From Bacteriovoracaceae bacterium (GTDB taxonomy: Bacteria; Bdellovibrionota; Bacteriovoracia; Bacteriovoracales; Bacteriovoracaceae), in assembly GCA_016784965.1 (NCBI GenBank), contig JADHTQ010000010.1, forward strand, positions 1 to 64,000: a stretch of 64,000 nt of DNA, given 5' to 3'. This document shows, piece after piece, positions 1 through 9,065 of the stretch. Each line of letters starts with the position of its first letter. The first letter of the stretch is position 1. Both the position numbers and the translations under genes were made by a program. The notes below the pieces were generated by a model. That model did no database searches. It was given only the letters and a program-made list of their open reading frames with translations, and had not been told where the DNA came from.

Positions 1-479
1 AGCCTCTTGCCAAAATATTTTACTATTTTCTTCTTGCGCTGGATGTTTATACATGACCCCTCCGCGGTTCAATGCTCATCATGTATAAAGCCTATCTAAG
101 ATTATCTTTTTGAAAAGATGGGGTTTATGGATCGCTTACGTATTTTGCTCTAATATTTATTTTTATTGCTTATGCTGTTACTAAGCAGAAGTGGGTTTTA
201 ATACTTGTGTATATCCTTGACCACATCTTTTTTAATTTTTCTGTGGCAATTAAAACGTATTTCCAAAAGATTGGCGATCCAAAAGACATTGCTCCCTCCA
301 TGGCCGTAGGATTTACGATTAATCATATAGCCGCAGTAATAGTGCCGGTGATTGGTGGAAGTTTATGGTTAATCGATTACAGAATTCCATTTGTTGGGGC
401 AGCAGTATTAAGTCTAATTTCGCTGGTTAGTGTACAATTAATTTTTTCTTGGAGGCCTGTTTTTAACGGGAATACCTAG
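1..479 (+). pseudogene. decayed MFS transporter, C-terminal part
   Basis: The frame ending at 479 encodes hydrophobic transmembrane segments typical of the C-terminal half of a major facilitator permease. Transporter-like sequence such as YFALIFIFIAYAV can be read back to about 114, but the same frame has TGA stops at 54-56 and 111-113. No open start with a ribosome site is visible; the first possible start (GTG at 207) lies inside a membrane segment. The likely reading is a degraded or frameshifted transporter whose 5' part lies outside the window. Its last 42 bases overlap the convergent gene ending at 438. A transporter remnant is fairly clear, but its substrate cannot be told. Confidence 0.55.
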
Positions 480-1274
480 ATCGTTGTCTACATGCCACCG
501 GTCGGCAATAGTCTCGACTTTATCTACTCTATAATTTTCCAAATCACGATCGATAGCATCTAAGCGAAATTTTAATTCTTTTTGGAGAGCAATTTGCTCA
601 TTTTTTTTGGCAAGGAATGAATCTACGGCGCGCTTTTTGGCCCTCTCCAGCTCTAATATTTTTTTATCATAATCAAGTGCAATTCTGACCTTTTGTTGGT
701 CGTAAGTTATCAAGAAATGATTTGTTTGGTTGAGCTGTCGAAAAAAATCTTCTCTTCTTTGTAAAAGTACTGCTCGGTGAATACTGCTCTCTTTGGTTCG
801 TCTGGCAAGAGTTTCAGAGTGGAAATAAAGCATAGCACCTCTTCGAAAATAATCTCTGCGAGTAATGCCAAAGCAAGGTGAAAAATCCTTTACAAAGATG
901 ACAAAATAGCCCCGTTCAGAACTTCTAACATAACCTTCACAAGAGTCGCGATCAAGCATTGAGCCTACTTTGAATGTAAAGGGATCGCCTGTTCTGAAAA
1001 ATTTTACGTTGGTATTTGTAGAGTTTACTTTTAAGACATGAGAAGTGATATCTCGATCAGTCACGCGGCCTATAAACCTTGAGTAGTCTATATTTGGATC
1101 GTAGAAAGAATCAGTAGCTGCAAAGATCCTTTTTTTCTTTTTTGCAGTGGCGCTGTGAGTTATGGTGGGTTGCAGTATTAAGATGAATAGGACAAATATA
1201 GCAGAAGATAGTTGACGTTTGGGATTGTGTCCCCTTATGCTCCTGGCAAGAAAATAATTTTTAATATTGTTCAT
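438..1274 (-). CDS. secreted coiled-coil protein of unknown function
   Basis: This 278-residue protein belongs to no family I recognise. A long basic n-region (to about residue 20) precedes a hydrophobic segment (about 23-38, [13 protein letters not shown]) and a likely signal-peptidase site near THSATA, so it is probably exported. The middle is rich in Arg, Phe and Asp. The last 90 residues (from [16 protein letters not shown]) are strongly charged and predicted coiled coil, suggesting oligomerisation or a partner. No good Shine-Dalgarno precedes the ATG. An extended -10 (TGCTATAAT) ends six bases before it, so the mRNA may be leaderless. It is divergent from transaldolase and overlaps the MFS remnant at its 3' end. 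Confidence 0.7.
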   Translation of the reverse strand: MNNIKNYFLARSIRGHNPKRQLSSAIFVLFILILQPTITHSATAKKKKRIFAATDSFYDPNIDYSRFIGRVTDRDITSHVLKVNSTNTNVKFFRTGDPFTFKVGSMLDRDSCEGYVRSSERGYFVIFVKDFSPCFGITRRDYFRRGAMLYFHSETLARRTKESSIHRAVLLQRREDFFRQLNQTNHFLITYDQQKVRIALDYDKKILELERAKKRAVDSFLAKKNEQIALQKELKFRLDAIDRDLENYRVDKVETIADRWHVDNDLGIPVKNRPPRKN

Positions 1275-1280
1275 ATATTG

Positions 1281-1289
1281 ATTATAGCA
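1281..1289 (-). promoter_or_regulatory. extended -10 promoter, possibly for a leaderless mRNA
   Basis: Read on the minus strand this is TGCTATAAT, a perfect extended -10 element. Only six bases separate it from the ATG at 1274, so a normal start site would fall on the A of the start codon. No Shine-Dalgarno fits between. The element lies in the 32-base gap between two divergent genes. Confidence 0.45.
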
Positions 1290-1306
1290 CCAAAAGGAGG
1301 ATTGTT

Positions 1307-1957
1307 ATGGAAATCTTTTTAGATACAGGCATTGTCGATGAAGTACGTGAGGCATCAATGATGGGTGTTATTGATGGAGTTACCACCAATCCCAGCCTAA
1401 TTGCCAAAAGTGGTAGAGGACAAGATGAAGTGATTAAAGAAATTGCTTCAATCGTTGATGGCCCCATTTCAGCGGAAGTTATTGCTACTGATTGGGAGGG
1501 CATGATTAAAGAGGGTAAAGAGCTAGCAAAGATTCACGATAATGTGGTTATCAAAGTTCCAATGACTGAAGATGGAATCAAGGCCTGCAAATGGTTTAGC
1601 GATAACAATATTAAAACCAACGTAACACTTGTATTTTCTCCAAACCAAGCATTCTTAGCGGCCAAAAATGGGGCGACCTATGTGTCACCATTTGTTGGAA
1701 GGCTAGATGATGTCGGTCATGACGGTATGGCAATAATTGATGAAATCCGGACAGTTTTTGATAATTACGGTTACACTACAAAGATACTGGCCGCTTCCAT
1801 CAGACATAGCACTCATGTTAGAGACTCACTCATGGTAGGCGCAGATGTAGCCACGATACCGTTTAAGGTATTGAAATCATTGTTTAAGCACCCTCTTACA
1901 GATGTTGGGCTTGCAAACTTCATTGCTGATTACAATAAGGCCAACAAGAAAGCTTAG
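1307..1957 (+). CDS. transaldolase / fructose-6-phosphate aldolase-type (TalC/FSA family)
   Basis: At 216 residues this has the length of the short single-domain TalC/FSA transaldolase group. The N-terminus MEIFLDTG, the VTTNPSL motif (residues 25-31) and the Schiff-base lysine K83 in VVIKVPMT are all present, followed by the family motifs [18 protein letters not shown] and ILAASIRH. It should transfer dihydroxyacetone units between sugar phosphates in the cytosolic non-oxidative pentose phosphate pathway. A strong AAGGAGG lies six bases before the ATG. Whether it acts as a transaldolase or as a fructose-6-phosphate aldolase cannot be decided here, but bacteria with a single short gene usually use it as transaldolase. 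Confidence 0.93.
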   Translation: MEIFLDTGIVDEVREASMMGVIDGVTTNPSLIAKSGRGQDEVIKEIASIVDGPISAEVIATDWEGMIKEGKELAKIHDNVVIKVPMTEDGIKACKWFSDNNIKTNVTLVFSPNQAFLAAKNGATYVSPFVGRLDDVGHDGMAIIDEIRTVFDNYGYTTKILAASIRHSTHVRDSLMVGADVATIPFKVLKSLFKHPLTDVGLANFIADYNKANKKA

Positions 1958-2001
1958 TTATTTGCTCAAGTACTGCAATCGTTTAGCCGATATAGATCGT
2001 T

Positions 2002-2778
2002 ATGAGGATGACGATCGTTGTATTCTATATCATAGCGCTACTTTTTGGTTGTAAAAATCAAGACACCGCAAAATTAAACTTGGGTAATATCGACCCGCAC
2101 GACCTTGCCAATCTTAACCTTCGATGGGGAGATTCTAGAATTAGGAATCTCAGTTTAGCTATATCTGAGGATTTTACCTATGAGGAGCAAGAGTTGATAA
2201 AAGATATGGCGCTCAAGTGGGATGCAGCACTTCCAACGTATAAGGTTTTTAAATTTCCCACAGATGAAGTTGAAAACAAGTTGTATGAAAAACTGGAAGA
2301 TTACTTTCTAAAAGATAAAGAATTTGGAGTTTATAAGGCGTACGATTGGTTTACAAATGTAAGCCACAGAGCATTGGCAATTACCCAATTTTTTTATGTT
2401 AAAAAAAATGATGGCACCCCTTTTGAGTATCTTGAAATAATTCATGCAGACATTATTGTAAATTTTGAGTATTTCAGCTTTTCGGCAGATCCAGATACTA
2501 GGTTTCACTACGATCTACCCTCTGTTATTCTTCATGAGCTGGGACATTTGTTAGGCCTAAAGCATACTGGAGGATCAGCAGATTCAGTTATGGCACCATC
2601 GATGAGTATTTTTGCTGCCCAAAGAGAGCTGTATCCATTAGATCAGGCAATGATAGCTATTAATTACGGTCAAGAATATCTCCCAGATTTTACACCTCAG
2701 GGCAAAAATGAAAAAATTTACAGAGGTGTAATTGAGCTTACGGATGGTGGCCATTGTCGTATAAGTCGTTTACGATAG
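2002..2778 (+). CDS. metzincin-type zinc protease, lipoprotein
   Basis: This 258-residue protein has a signal peptide ending in a lipobox (ALLFGC, Cys17), so it should be a lipid-anchored envelope protein. Residues 178-188 read HELGHLLGLKH, the full metzincin zinc motif (three His ligands and the general-base Glu). SVMAPS (about 195-200) fits the Met-turn. This is typical of the matrixin (M10A-like) fold, and the protein is about the size of one catalytic domain with a short prodomain-like N-terminal stretch. It starts 44 bases after transaldolase and is followed four bases later by pncC, so it is probably co-transcribed. The substrate is unknown; in a predator it could act on prey or its own envelope (inference). 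Confidence 0.85.
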   Translation: MRMTIVVFYIIALLFGCKNQDTAKLNLGNIDPHDLANLNLRWGDSRIRNLSLAISEDFTYEEQELIKDMALKWDAALPTYKVFKFPTDEVENKLYEKLEDYFLKDKEFGVYKAYDWFTNVSHRALAITQFFYVKKNDGTPFEYLEIIHADIIVNFEYFSFSADPDTRFHYDLPSVILHELGHLLGLKHTGGSADSVMAPSMSIFAAQRELYPLDQAMIAINYGQEYLPDFTPQGKNEKIYRGVIELTDGGHCRISRLR

Positions 2779-2782
2779 ATCA

Positions 2783-3328
2783 ATGTATTTAGACCAAAGT
2801 AACTACTCTGGGCAGTTAGTTGACATTGCCTACTCTGCACATATTCCACTGCCAGAATATGTGATAGATCTTTGCAGTCAAAATAATTTAACAATAGGGT
2901 TTGCAGAATCTGCCACTGGTGGACTAATTTCCTCAATGATTACTGATATTGCCGGAAGCTCGCAAGTATTTAATGGGAGCATCGTTTGTTATTCAAATGC
3001 ACTAAAGCATGATCTTCTGGGTGTTTCCTATCCTTTAATAGAAAAATATGGAGTTGTAAGTGTTGAAGTGGCAAAAGCTATGGCCTTGGGAGTTAAAAAA
3101 TGTCTGGATGTAGATATTGCACTGTCTGTAACTGGTCTGGCAGGCCCAGGTGGACCTGGATCTTATGGTCAACCTGTAGGATCTGTCTCCATAGGCTGGG
3201 CCTTAAATGATGGAAGAAATAGAGCTGATTCTTTTTGCTTCAACGGAAAAAGATTAGAATTAAAAAAACAATTTTGTACGACAGTATTTTTAAAAGCCAT
3301 AGAATTATTAATAGGTTATAATGGTTAA
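2783..3328 (+). CDS. pncC: nicotinamide-nucleotide amidohydrolase (CinA C-terminal domain)
   Basis: The 181 residues form a stand-alone CinA C-terminal domain. Signature stretches are FAESATGGL (40-48), with the catalytic serine region, then VVSVEVAKAMA, and VTGLAGPGG before PVGSVSIGW. Members deamidate nicotinamide mononucleotide to nicotinate mononucleotide in the cytosolic NAD salvage/repair route. The N-terminal COG1058 domain found in full CinA is absent, as in PncC/YgaD proteins. The first 20 residues look like an extension. The start lies four bases after the preceding stop, suggesting translational coupling, though no strong ribosome site is visible. Confidence 0.9.
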   Translation: MYLDQSNYSGQLVDIAYSAHIPLPEYVIDLCSQNNLTIGFAESATGGLISSMITDIAGSSQVFNGSIVCYSNALKHDLLGVSYPLIEKYGVVSVEVAKAMALGVKKCLDVDIALSVTGLAGPGGPGSYGQPVGSVSIGWALNDGRNRADSFCFNGKRLELKKQFCTTVFLKAIELLIGYNG

Positions 3329-3345
3329 TCGGAGACTATAAAACT

Positions 3346-4551
3346 GTGGAAAGTACTGCTACACTCATTTTAGCATTCTTTATTATTGCTGCCAAATTTG
3401 TGGTGGTTGGTTGTAAAAAGTTGCGCATGCCCCCAGTTATAGGCCTCATAATGCTAGGATTAACTGCAGGCCATGCAGGCCTTGATCTTGCAAAAACACA
3501 CGATACAATTTTACAAATTGAATCATTCAGTGAAATTGGTGTCATTATTTTATTATTTTTAGTTGGACTTGAAACAGATATCGGCCAACTAAAAAGCATG
3601 GGCAAACATTCACTTTTTATTGCCTGTGCAGGTGTTATAATTCCATTTGTGGCGGGTTTTGGTTTGGCCTATTCTTTCACTGGTCAAGTAGATAGATCTC
3701 TTTTGATGGGCTCTATCCTTACTGCAACTTCTGTAAGTGTTTCAGTTTTAACTTTTTCTGATCTTGGCAGATTGGCCTTTGTTGAGGCTAAGATGGTTAT
3801 AACCTCTGCCATTATAGATGATATTATTGCAATCATTTTACTTTCTGTACTCCTGGGTCTAGTTGGTATTGGCAATCGCTCGTTTGGATTAACTGTGCTC
3901 AACATCAGTGGCTATTTTGTAGCGGCCTTTGTGATTGGAATATTTATTGTTCCTCATTTTATACAACTGGCGGCAAATGGAAAAATCCCCAATATTGTGA
4001 CAGCAGTATCTTTGGGGCTTGTGTTGATCTATGCTTGGACAGCTCACCATGCGGGCCTTGCTTCCATTACCGGTGCATATCTTTGTGGAGTATTTATCGG
4101 CAGAACCAGATATCGCGAAACAGTCATGCATGATTCTGAGGTGATTGGTAATACTTTTTTTATCCCAATCTTTTTCATTGCAATTGGCATGCATATTGAT
4201 ATTTCTAGTGTTACGTTTAGCTATTCCTTCCTTTTATTCTTCACGCTATTTACCTTAGTTGGAATTGTCACTAAGGTCTTTGGTTGTGGATTAGTAGCGA
4301 AGATGTCTGGCCTAAACTGGAGCCGCTCTTTGATTATTGGTGCAGGGATGGTTCCCCGCGGTGAGGTTGCCTTGGTAATAGTTTCTTTGGCATCGGCGAA
4401 TGGAAAAAATTTATTAACTGCTTTAGATAAAGCTAGTGTTATTATATTAATTCTATCGAGTACAATTTTAACACCACTACTAATTAGGTGGGGTTTTTAC
4501 TTTGCTGACAAAGATAAACAGGATGGAAATCAAGTCTGCAATAATGCCTAG
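3346..4551 (+). CDS. CPA2-family cation/proton antiporter
   Basis: A 401-residue integral membrane protein with about 12 hydrophobic segments. It has the monovalent cation:proton antiporter-2 pattern: MPPVIGLIMLGLTAGH near the start, GVIILLFLVGLETD (about 65-78), and the SAIIDDIIAIILLSVL segment (about 150-165) carrying the paired aspartates of the ion site. It has no C-terminal TrkA-N/RCK domain, unlike KefB/KefC. It starts with GTG, 17 bases after pncC. The next gene, 25 bases downstream, encodes a PTS EIIA-like protein that may regulate it (inference). Probable role: Na+ or K+/H+ exchange for pH or volume control. The ion cannot be assigned. Confidence 0.9.
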   Translation: MESTATLILAFFIIAAKFVVVGCKKLRMPPVIGLIMLGLTAGHAGLDLAKTHDTILQIESFSEIGVIILLFLVGLETDIGQLKSMGKHSLFIACAGVIIPFVAGFGLAYSFTGQVDRSLLMGSILTATSVSVSVLTFSDLGRLAFVEAKMVITSAIIDDIIAIILLSVLLGLVGIGNRSFGLTVLNISGYFVAAFVIGIFIVPHFIQLAANGKIPNIVTAVSLGLVLIYAWTAHHAGLASITGAYLCGVFIGRTRYRETVMHDSEVIGNTFFIPIFFIAIGMHIDISSVTFSYSFLLFFTLFTLVGIVTKVFGCGLVAKMSGLNWSRSLIIGAGMVPRGEVALVIVSLASANGKNLLTALDKASVIILILSSTILTPLLIRWGFYFADKDKQDGNQVCNNA

Positions 4552-4576
4552 AGCTTAACAAATAGGAGTACTTCCC

Positions 4577-5407
4577 ATGCTGCAATTATTTCTTAATAAA
4601 AATCTAGTGTACATCAATCCTCCAGTCAAAACGCAAAAAGAGATGTTGGCATTTTTTGCAGAGAAGGCCCTTGCTGAAGGTCACTTAGAAGATAAGGAAA
4701 TTTTTTATGAGGCACTACTAAATCGTGAAAGTAAGTGTTCAAATATTATTGAGGAATTTGTTGCGATTCCACATGCTAGATCTAGTACAGTAAAGCGCCA
4801 GTTTGTGGGAATATGCATTTTTACCGAGTGCTTTCCATATTGTGGTAATCGAAAAAATGAAACTGTAAAAATTGTATTTTGTGTTGGCTCTACAAAAGAA
4901 GAGCCTTCTTACTTGGGCCTATTTGCTGATATTTATAGATTGTTAAACAAAGATAATTTCAAAAAAGAACTTTTGAAGGCCAAAATTCCACCAGATGTGC
5001 TACTGACAATATCTCAGCATAATATTCAAGAGATTGCATCTAAAACAAAACAGCTAGACCGCCATCAAATAGTGCTAATTTTAAATAAAAAGATTGAAAG
5101 CCAAGTACTCTCTTCAATTTTGTTTGAATCCGGGATAAGGTGTTTAACTGAGATTCAATCTGAAAACTATTATTCAAAAAGTTATAAAAAAATACCATTT
5201 TTGTGGTCTGCGTCCAAAGCTATAGTGCGTGAGCAGGAAGTATCTAAAACCATTGTAGGCATTGCTGACAGTGAAAACGCTGTCAATACACTATTTCAAT
5301 TGTTAAAAACAGAAGGTATAGATATGGATGAGCCAGGAATGGGTGCACTCTATATGAGTAAAATTGATACCATATTTGGAGGCATTGATAAAAGCATAGA
5401 CTTTTAA
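4577..5407 (+). CDS. PTS EIIA (fructose/mannitol-type) domain protein
   Basis: Residues 1-145 match the type-2 PTS EIIA fold. LESKEEMLAFFAEKA-like helices are followed by YEALLNRESKCS and IPHARSS, in which His66 is the expected phospho-acceptor. The remaining 130 residues resemble no PTS domain clearly; they contain a repeated I/V-rich pattern (QIVLILNKKIES, KTIVGIADSENA), possibly a small regulatory domain. No EIIB or EIIC gene is nearby, so a regulatory role is more likely than sugar uptake. AGGAGT precedes the ATG. The antiporter directly upstream, in the same direction, suggests phosphorylation-dependent control of cation transport (inference). Confidence 0.8.
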   Translation: MLQLFLNKNLVYINPPVKTQKEMLAFFAEKALAEGHLEDKEIFYEALLNRESKCSNIIEEFVAIPHARSSTVKRQFVGICIFTECFPYCGNRKNETVKIVFCVGSTKEEPSYLGLFADIYRLLNKDNFKKELLKAKIPPDVLLTISQHNIQEIASKTKQLDRHQIVLILNKKIESQVLSSILFESGIRCLTEIQSENYYSKSYKKIPFLWSASKAIVREQEVSKTIVGIADSENAVNTLFQLLKTEGIDMDEPGMGALYMSKIDTIFGGIDKSIDF

Positions 5408-5536
5408 TCTAAGCCTCTCCTCTTTTTTATTATTGCCATTGCTATTTTTTTCACATAGAATCTTATGTCACACAAAGTCATTATTGTGCATAGCGGCCGT
5501 GCAGATTATAATGAACCATAAAATGAGGGGAGATAT

Positions 5537-6757
5537 ATGTTCAAATCTGCTATGAAGCTTATGCTTTTTTCGATTACTTTATTAGTGTTTGTAAGTTGTG
5601 GGAAATTTAAAAAATACAATACACTTCCAAGGGGACGAAGGCCATTTGAGGCCGGAAGTACCAAAACTTTTGAAAAATTATTATCAATGTATGGAAACAT
5701 TACGACTGTTGCAGGTGCTGGCAATGTTAAAGTAGACTGTGATAAGCCAGGTGGGAACAGTTGGAAACTAGAGTATGGTGGTAAGCCTGCTGTGGAGGCG
5801 GAGCTTTCAAGACCACATCATACAATATCTGACGATGAAGGTAACCTCTATATCGCAGATAAGTGTTCAAATGCCGTACATGTTGTAAATAGTAATGGAA
5901 TTATTTCCACCTTTGCAGGTGCTAATGATTTTGCAGAAACTGAGATTATTGGTCCACGATTAAGTTTACCAAATGGCATATGGTTGAGTAAAGATCACGT
6001 TTATATACTAAACTTGGGAAATGGTAGCATTATTCGTGTCGCCAAAGATGATGTTTTAGATTTTAAAGTTCTATTTACAGATCCCTCATTAAGACATGGA
6101 CGAGGACTCTGGGCCAGTGAAGATGGAGAGACCATTTATTATAGTTCTATGGATAAGTTAAAAAGGTGGACCAGAAGCGATGACAAAATAATTTCTTATG
6201 CTGAAGGATTTAAAGAGTTAGGAAATATTGCTGTAAATCCTAAAACCGGTGTGATCTATGCCACTGATAGAGGGGAAATTGATCCAAGTAATGTTAAAAA
6301 AAGACGCTTTAGTAAAGTGTATAAAATTAATCCATCAACACCACCTATCAATGTTGCGGGCAAAGAAGTTGCTGGAAGTGGTAAAAGAAGTAATGGAAAA
6401 AGCGGCGATAATGCACTAAGCATTGGCCTTGATGAAGTAAGAGGAATCTGGTTTCATCCCCTTGGCGGATATTTTTTAGCAACCCATAGAGGCTCAGATA
6501 TCTGGTATGTTGATATTGATAATAAGATGTATTTATTTTTAGAAGGATATCGCAAATCTCCTCCACATAATGAAGATGGTAGACATTTTCGAGAAAACTT
6601 TGGAAGGTCAACTGATACAAATAGAATATTGGGTCAAAAAGTGGCAGAAATTCGTGCAATTTCCATTGATGATAATCTCAATATTTACATCACGGCAAAT
6701 GACGCCGGTGTTATTAGAAAGATTGAATGTGTTAAAGATTGTGGTATAAATAAGTAA
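5537..6757 (+). CDS. NHL-like beta-propeller lipoprotein
   Basis: A 406-residue exported protein with lipobox VFVSC (Cys21). Repeats such as ITTVAGAGN, LYIADKCSNAVHVV, ISTFAGAND, LPNGIWLSKDHVYILN and IRAISIDDNLNIYITA have the NHL/SMP-30-like six-bladed propeller pattern of short strands with the GNLYIAD consensus. Propellers of this type usually bind proteins or ligands rather than catalyse. A GGGGAG ribosome site precedes the ATG. The 129-base gap upstream separates it from the EIIA gene, so it likely has its own promoter. Function beyond an envelope propeller is unknown. Confidence 0.8.
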   Translation: MFKSAMKLMLFSITLLVFVSCGKFKKYNTLPRGRRPFEAGSTKTFEKLLSMYGNITTVAGAGNVKVDCDKPGGNSWKLEYGGKPAVEAELSRPHHTISDDEGNLYIADKCSNAVHVVNSNGIISTFAGANDFAETEIIGPRLSLPNGIWLSKDHVYILNLGNGSIIRVAKDDVLDFKVLFTDPSLRHGRGLWASEDGETIYYSSMDKLKRWTRSDDKIISYAEGFKELGNIAVNPKTGVIYATDRGEIDPSNVKKRRFSKVYKINPSTPPINVAGKEVAGSGKRSNGKSGDNALSIGLDEVRGIWFHPLGGYFLATHRGSDIWYVDIDNKMYLFLEGYRKSPPHNEDGRHFRENFGRSTDTNRILGQKVAEIRAISIDDNLNIYITANDAGVIRKIECVKDCGINK

Positions 6758-6799
6758 TATTACTTTATTAACAATTTTAAATTCATTAGCGAGTACATC

Positions 6800-8455
6800 A
6801 TGGAAAAGATTTGGTACAAAAGCTATCGGGAAGATTTGCATAAAGAGATTGATCCAACAATTTATAACTCAATAGCAGAAATATTTAAGCAAAATTGTGA
6901 AAAATATAAAGAGCTGCCTGCATTTCATAACCTTGGTAAGACAATTACCTATGGCGAGTTGGAAATTCTCTCTAAAAAATTCGCCTCATATTTACAAAAT
7001 AATTTAGGGTTAAAGCAAAATGCTCGAGTTGCAATTATGCTTCCCAATGTTTTACAGTACCCAGTAGCACTATTTGGTATTATATCTGCCGGTATGACTG
7101 TGGTGAACGTAAATCCCATGTACTCAGCACGAGAGCTAGAGCATCAGCTTAACGATTCAGGTGCTGAGAGTATTGTGATCTTGTCAAATTCAGCGAATGT
7201 TCTAGAAAAGATTATTAAAAATACGGGTGTGAAAAACGTTATTATAACCGATGTAGGTGACCTGCTGAGCTTTCCTAAGTCTATGATTGTTAACTTCTTA
7301 CTAAGGTATATAAAAAAACTTGTTCCCAAATATAGCTTACCTGAAGCGGTCACTTTTAAAAATGTCTTAGGGCTAGGTAGAGAAGAAGAGTTTAAGACCC
7401 CTGTGATAAAGCGAGAAGATACTGCTTTTTTACAGTATACTGGTGGAACTACAGGTGTTGCAAAAGGAGCAGAGCTCACTCACGGAAACATTATTTCAAA
7501 TATCTTACAGGCAAAGGAATGGATTAAGCCAAGTATTGTAGAAAGAGAAGAGATCATTATAACTCCACTGCCGCTGTACCACATTTTCTCTTTGACTGCT
7601 AATTTATTTACATACACATCAATTGGTGGTTTGGTGGTGCTGATAACTGACCCAAGAAACATTAAGGGATTTGTTGGAGAACTGAAAAAATGGAAATTTA
7701 CTGCACTCACTGGTGTTAATACTTTGTTTAATAAGTTAGTTGCTGACCCAGATTTTGCCCAAGTTGACTTTAGTGCTTTTCGGCTGGCCCTAGGCGGCGG
7801 AATGGCAGTACAACAAGATGTTGCACAAAAATGGAAGCAAGTGACGGGTATACCATTAATTGAAGCCTATGGACTATCAGAAACGTCTCCGGCCGTATGC
7901 TTAAACCCTTTGGACTTGAAAGAATATAACGGTTCAATTGGACTGCCCATTTCGTCTACTATCCTATCAATAAGAAACGATGAAGGTAAAGAGGTGCCAA
8001 TAGGTGAGGCTGGAGAGTTATGTGTCCAGGGCCCTCAGGTTATGAAAGGATATTGGAAACGGCCTGATGAGACCAAAAAAGTTATGACTGAAGATGGCTT
8101 TTTTAAAACTGGAGATATTGCAATCATCAACGATGATGGATATGTCAAATTAGTTGACCGCAAAAAAGATATGGTGATTGTCTCTGGTTTTAATGTTTAT
8201 CCAAATGAAGTCGAAGATGTTGTCTGCAAGCATGAAAAAGTTTTTGAATCAGCAGTAGTCGGGGTACCAGATAAAAACAGCGGAGAAGCGGTTAAGTTAT
8301 TTGTAGTTAAAAAAGATGAGAGTTTAACTCAAGAGGAACTCAAAGAGTATTGTAAAAAAAATCTTGCGGCTTATAAAAGGCCTAGAATTATTGAGTTTCG
8401 GCCAGATCTTCCCAAATCAAATGTGGGTAAAATTCTTCGCAAGGAATTGAGGTAG
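6800..8455 (+). CDS. fadD: long-chain fatty acid-CoA ligase
   Basis: The 551 residues cover the whole adenylate-forming fold. The phosphate-binding loop YTGGTTGVAKG is near residue 213, followed by AYGLSETSP, the TGDIAIINDDGY motif, the fatty-acyl ligase signature DRKKDMVIVSGFNVYPNEVE, and the C-terminal catalytic lysine in PKSNVGKILRK. It activates long-chain fatty acids with ATP and CoA at the inner membrane, either for beta-oxidation or for recycling lipids into phospholipid. In a predator this would suit use of prey lipids (inference). It stands 42 bases after the lipoprotein gene. Other fad genes are not in the window. Confidence 0.93.
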   Translation: MEKIWYKSYREDLHKEIDPTIYNSIAEIFKQNCEKYKELPAFHNLGKTITYGELEILSKKFASYLQNNLGLKQNARVAIMLPNVLQYPVALFGIISAGMTVVNVNPMYSARELEHQLNDSGAESIVILSNSANVLEKIIKNTGVKNVIITDVGDLLSFPKSMIVNFLLRYIKKLVPKYSLPEAVTFKNVLGLGREEEFKTPVIKREDTAFLQYTGGTTGVAKGAELTHGNIISNILQAKEWIKPSIVEREEIIITPLPLYHIFSLTANLFTYTSIGGLVVLITDPRNIKGFVGELKKWKFTALTGVNTLFNKLVADPDFAQVDFSAFRLALGGGMAVQQDVAQKWKQVTGIPLIEAYGLSETSPAVCLNPLDLKEYNGSIGLPISSTILSIRNDEGKEVPIGEAGELCVQGPQVMKGYWKRPDETKKVMTEDGFFKTGDIAIINDDGYVKLVDRKKDMVIVSGFNVYPNEVEDVVCKHEKVFESAVVGVPDKNSGEAVKLFVVKKDESLTQEELKEYCKKNLAAYKRPRIIEFRPDLPKSNVGKILRKELR

Positions 8456-8464
8456 TACCCAAGT

Positions 8465-8947
8465 TTAATAATCATCTCCGGTTTCACGAACATGTACTCG
8501 GGGCCTTGTATCATCATTTACAATATAACTGGCAATTACTTCAGCGATGATAATCTCGTGATCTCCTGGGATTGTTTTTGATACATATTTACAGTCCAAT
8601 ACAGACTTGACGTTTTCTAAAATTATTCCACCATCATCAGATACTTTATGATTTAACTTTATAAAGGGGTTATCATCTTCGCTATACCCGCGTACAAAAT
8701 GTTGTAAAAAATCGGACTCATTCTCTCCAACAATATTCACCGAAAATGTTTCACCTGAGATAATATCTTGGTAGCCAGACCTGGACGGTTTTATAGCTAC
8801 TGCAATCAAAAGAGGTTTAAAAGAGATCTGCTGTAGCCAGCTTGCTAAGTATCCATCAATGCTGCCAGACTTTGTGTTTTTGGCACAGACCACAAATAGG
8901 CCAGAGGGAATGTGACCAACAGGTATAACCTTGTCGACTTTTCTCAT
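8465..8947 (-). CDS. flavin reductase-like FMN-binding domain protein
   Basis: The 160 residues form one flavin-reductase-like split barrel: VIPVGHIPSGLFVVCA at the N-terminus, SWLQQISFKPLLIAVAIKPS with the flavin-binding region, and FSVNIVGENESDFLQHF. Such proteins bind FMN and either reduce it with NAD(P)H for a partner mono-oxygenase or act in redox metabolism. No partner oxygenase is adjacent. The Shine-Dalgarno on the minus strand is GGGAG. The gene converges with fadD, leaving a 9-base gap between the stop codons. Confidence 0.85.
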   Translation of the reverse strand: MRKVDKVIPVGHIPSGLFVVCAKNTKSGSIDGYLASWLQQISFKPLLIAVAIKPSRSGYQDIISGETFSVNIVGENESDFLQHFVRGYSEDDNPFIKLNHKVSDDGGIILENVKSVLDCKYVSKTIPGDHEIIIAEVIASYIVNDDTRPRVHVRETGDDY

Positions 8948-9065
8948 CGGTTTTCTCCCAAATGTTAAATATTTTAATAAAACTTTTATATACTGCTTTG
9001 ATACACTTTGTTAAACTTTTAGTCTACATTTTACTTACAAACTTTTTAAAGCAAAGGGAGTTCTT

